From: Blautia sp. MSJ-9 | Lineage (GTDB): Bacteria > Bacillota > Clostridia > Lachnospirales > Lachnospiraceae | Assembly: GCF_018919065.1 (NCBI RefSeq) | Contig: NZ_JAHLQG010000034.1 | Location: 1-64,000 of the forward strand | Reading direction: 5' to 3' | Length of the DNA: 64,000 bases | In this document: positions 63,411-64,000 of the stretch, piece by piece | How the letters are laid out: every line of letters begins with the position of its first letter | Position numbering within the stretch: position 1 is the first letter of the stretch | Position numbers and translations under genes: made by a program | Notes under the pieces: generated by a model | What the model was told of the DNA's origin: nothing | Databases searched by the model: none | The model's input: the letters and a program-made list of their open reading frames with translations, nothing else

Positions 63411-64000
63411 TCAGTCTTTCAGATTTTCCAGAACTTTTACAAGATATTTCCATACTCTCTCTGTAGAAGAAATGCTGAGGACTTCCTCAGATGTGTGGAT
63501 ATCCTTCATATCCGGTCCGAGAGATACGCAGTCGAGGCCTTCCATCTTCTTATAGAAAAGTCCGCACTCAAGTCCTGCGTGGATGGCTACTACATTTGGT
63601 TTCTGGCCGTACATCTCTTCGTATACTTCCACCATCTTGTCACGAAGCGGTGAATCCTTGCGGTATTCCCATGCAGGGTATACGCCCTGTCTCTCATATT
63701 CTCCTCCAAGGAACTCTGTCAGATACTGGATCTTATCAGAAAGTGCATCGCGTGCTGTTTCCACAGAACTTCTGATGCTGGAGCTTCCCAGCACTTCATC
63801 CTCAGATGTTTTCAGGATACCGATGTTTGTGGATGTTTCTACCAGACCTGCGATCGTTCCGCTCATTTTCTGAACACCGTATGGTACGTTTACAAGGAAG
63901 AATACTACTTTCTCCTTGCTTGTCGGATGAAGAACTTTCACTTCTTTCTCGCCGTCATCTGTAACAGTTACTGTGATTCCCTCATCAGTTCCTGCATACT
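63411..64000 (-). CDS. pepD: Aminoacyl-histidine dipeptidase PepD, C-terminal part
   Basis: M20-family dipeptidase, cut by the window edge so that only about 196 C-terminal residues are visible and the frame stays open to base 64000. TDEGITVTVTDDGEKEVKVL begins the visible part, then VVFFLVNVPYGVQKMSGTIAG, and VVAIHAGLECGLFYKKMEGLDCVS with CVSLGPDMKDIHTSEEVLS, the conserved metal-ligand and C-terminal region of PepD. It cleaves Xaa-His dipeptides in the cytoplasm. Confidence 0.93.
   Translation of the reverse strand, partial: YAGTDEGITVTVTDDGEKEVKVLHPTSKEKVVFFLVNVPYGVQKMSGTIAGLVETSTNIGILKTSEDEVLGSSSIRSSVETARDALSDKIQYLTEFLGGEYERQGVYPAWEYRKDSPLRDKMVEVYEEMYGQKPNVVAIHAGLECGLFYKKMEGLDCVSLGPDMKDIHTSEEVLSISSTERVWKYLVKVLENLKD

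Overview
The window looks like a chromosomal segment of a Gram-positive gut clostridium, most likely a Lachnospiraceae member (Blautia, Dorea or Mediterraneibacter-like). Reasons: moderately low GC, AGGAGG-type ribosome sites, a LoaP-type antiterminator, RecU, HisZ plus short HisG, Firmicute-type CpsB/C/D regulators and sigma-A promoters of the TTGACA/TATAAT kind. No rRNA, tRNA or CRISPR array was seen.

Layout. 1-2.3 kb: a 5'-truncated IS21-family element (istA remnant, intact istB, small third gene). 2.4-25.3 kb: an exopolysaccharide/capsule locus on the minus strand. From its upstream (right) end it holds the CpsB phosphatase, CpsC chain-length protein, CpsD tyrosine kinase, an SGNH-like protein, an LCP ligase and a small secreted protein, then a terminator. 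Next comes a roughly 0.93-kb segment bounded by inverted recombination sites that carries a promoter and a broken tyrosine recombinase. After it come a frameshifted loaP, remnants of an older priming module, and then the current synthesis genes: WbpM/PglF-type dehydratase, DegT aminotransferase, PglC-like priming transferase, three or more glycosyltransferases, a beta-propeller protein, Wzy, Wzx, UDP-GlcA 4-epimerase and UDP-glucose dehydrogenase, ending in VanZ. The wzx/wzy part is strikingly AT-rich. 25.3-30.5 kb: an IS200/IS605-like end remnant, RsmJ, a two-domain PPK2 protein, a small secreted protein and an AGCS symporter. 30.6-43.2 kb: two paralogous secreted transglutaminase-like proteins flank a tightly overlapping His-Xaa-Ser (HXS) operon. 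That operon encodes two HxsD-like proteins, an A24 prepilin-peptidase-like protein, radical SAM proteins HxsC and HxsB, a secreted MORN protein and the His-Ser repeat substrate HxsA. glmS with an attenuator-like leader lies between the operon and the second transglutaminase. 44-51.8 kb: a glycosyltransferase, then a cobalamin-riboswitch operon (exported CbiK, repeat surface protein, FecB/C/E-type ABC importer). 51.9-56.3 kb: hisZ-G-D-B-I behind a consensus promoter. 56.4-64 kb: housekeeping genes (RecU, LepB, RluA, YgiQ, RelQ-like synthetase, M23 peptidase, PepD).

Three items stand out. First, there is an apparent invertible promoter switch ahead of the capsule operon: inverted 16-bp sites with dyad arms, and a consensus promoter inside that now points at loaP. 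Second, the HXS operon includes an A24-type peptidase, and the leader of HxsA resembles a Flp prepilin leader; I do not know of this coupling being described. Third, a B12 riboswitch controls an exported cobaltochelatase together with a surface protein and an ABC importer. All functions are read from sequence patterns alone; nothing was searched or computed.
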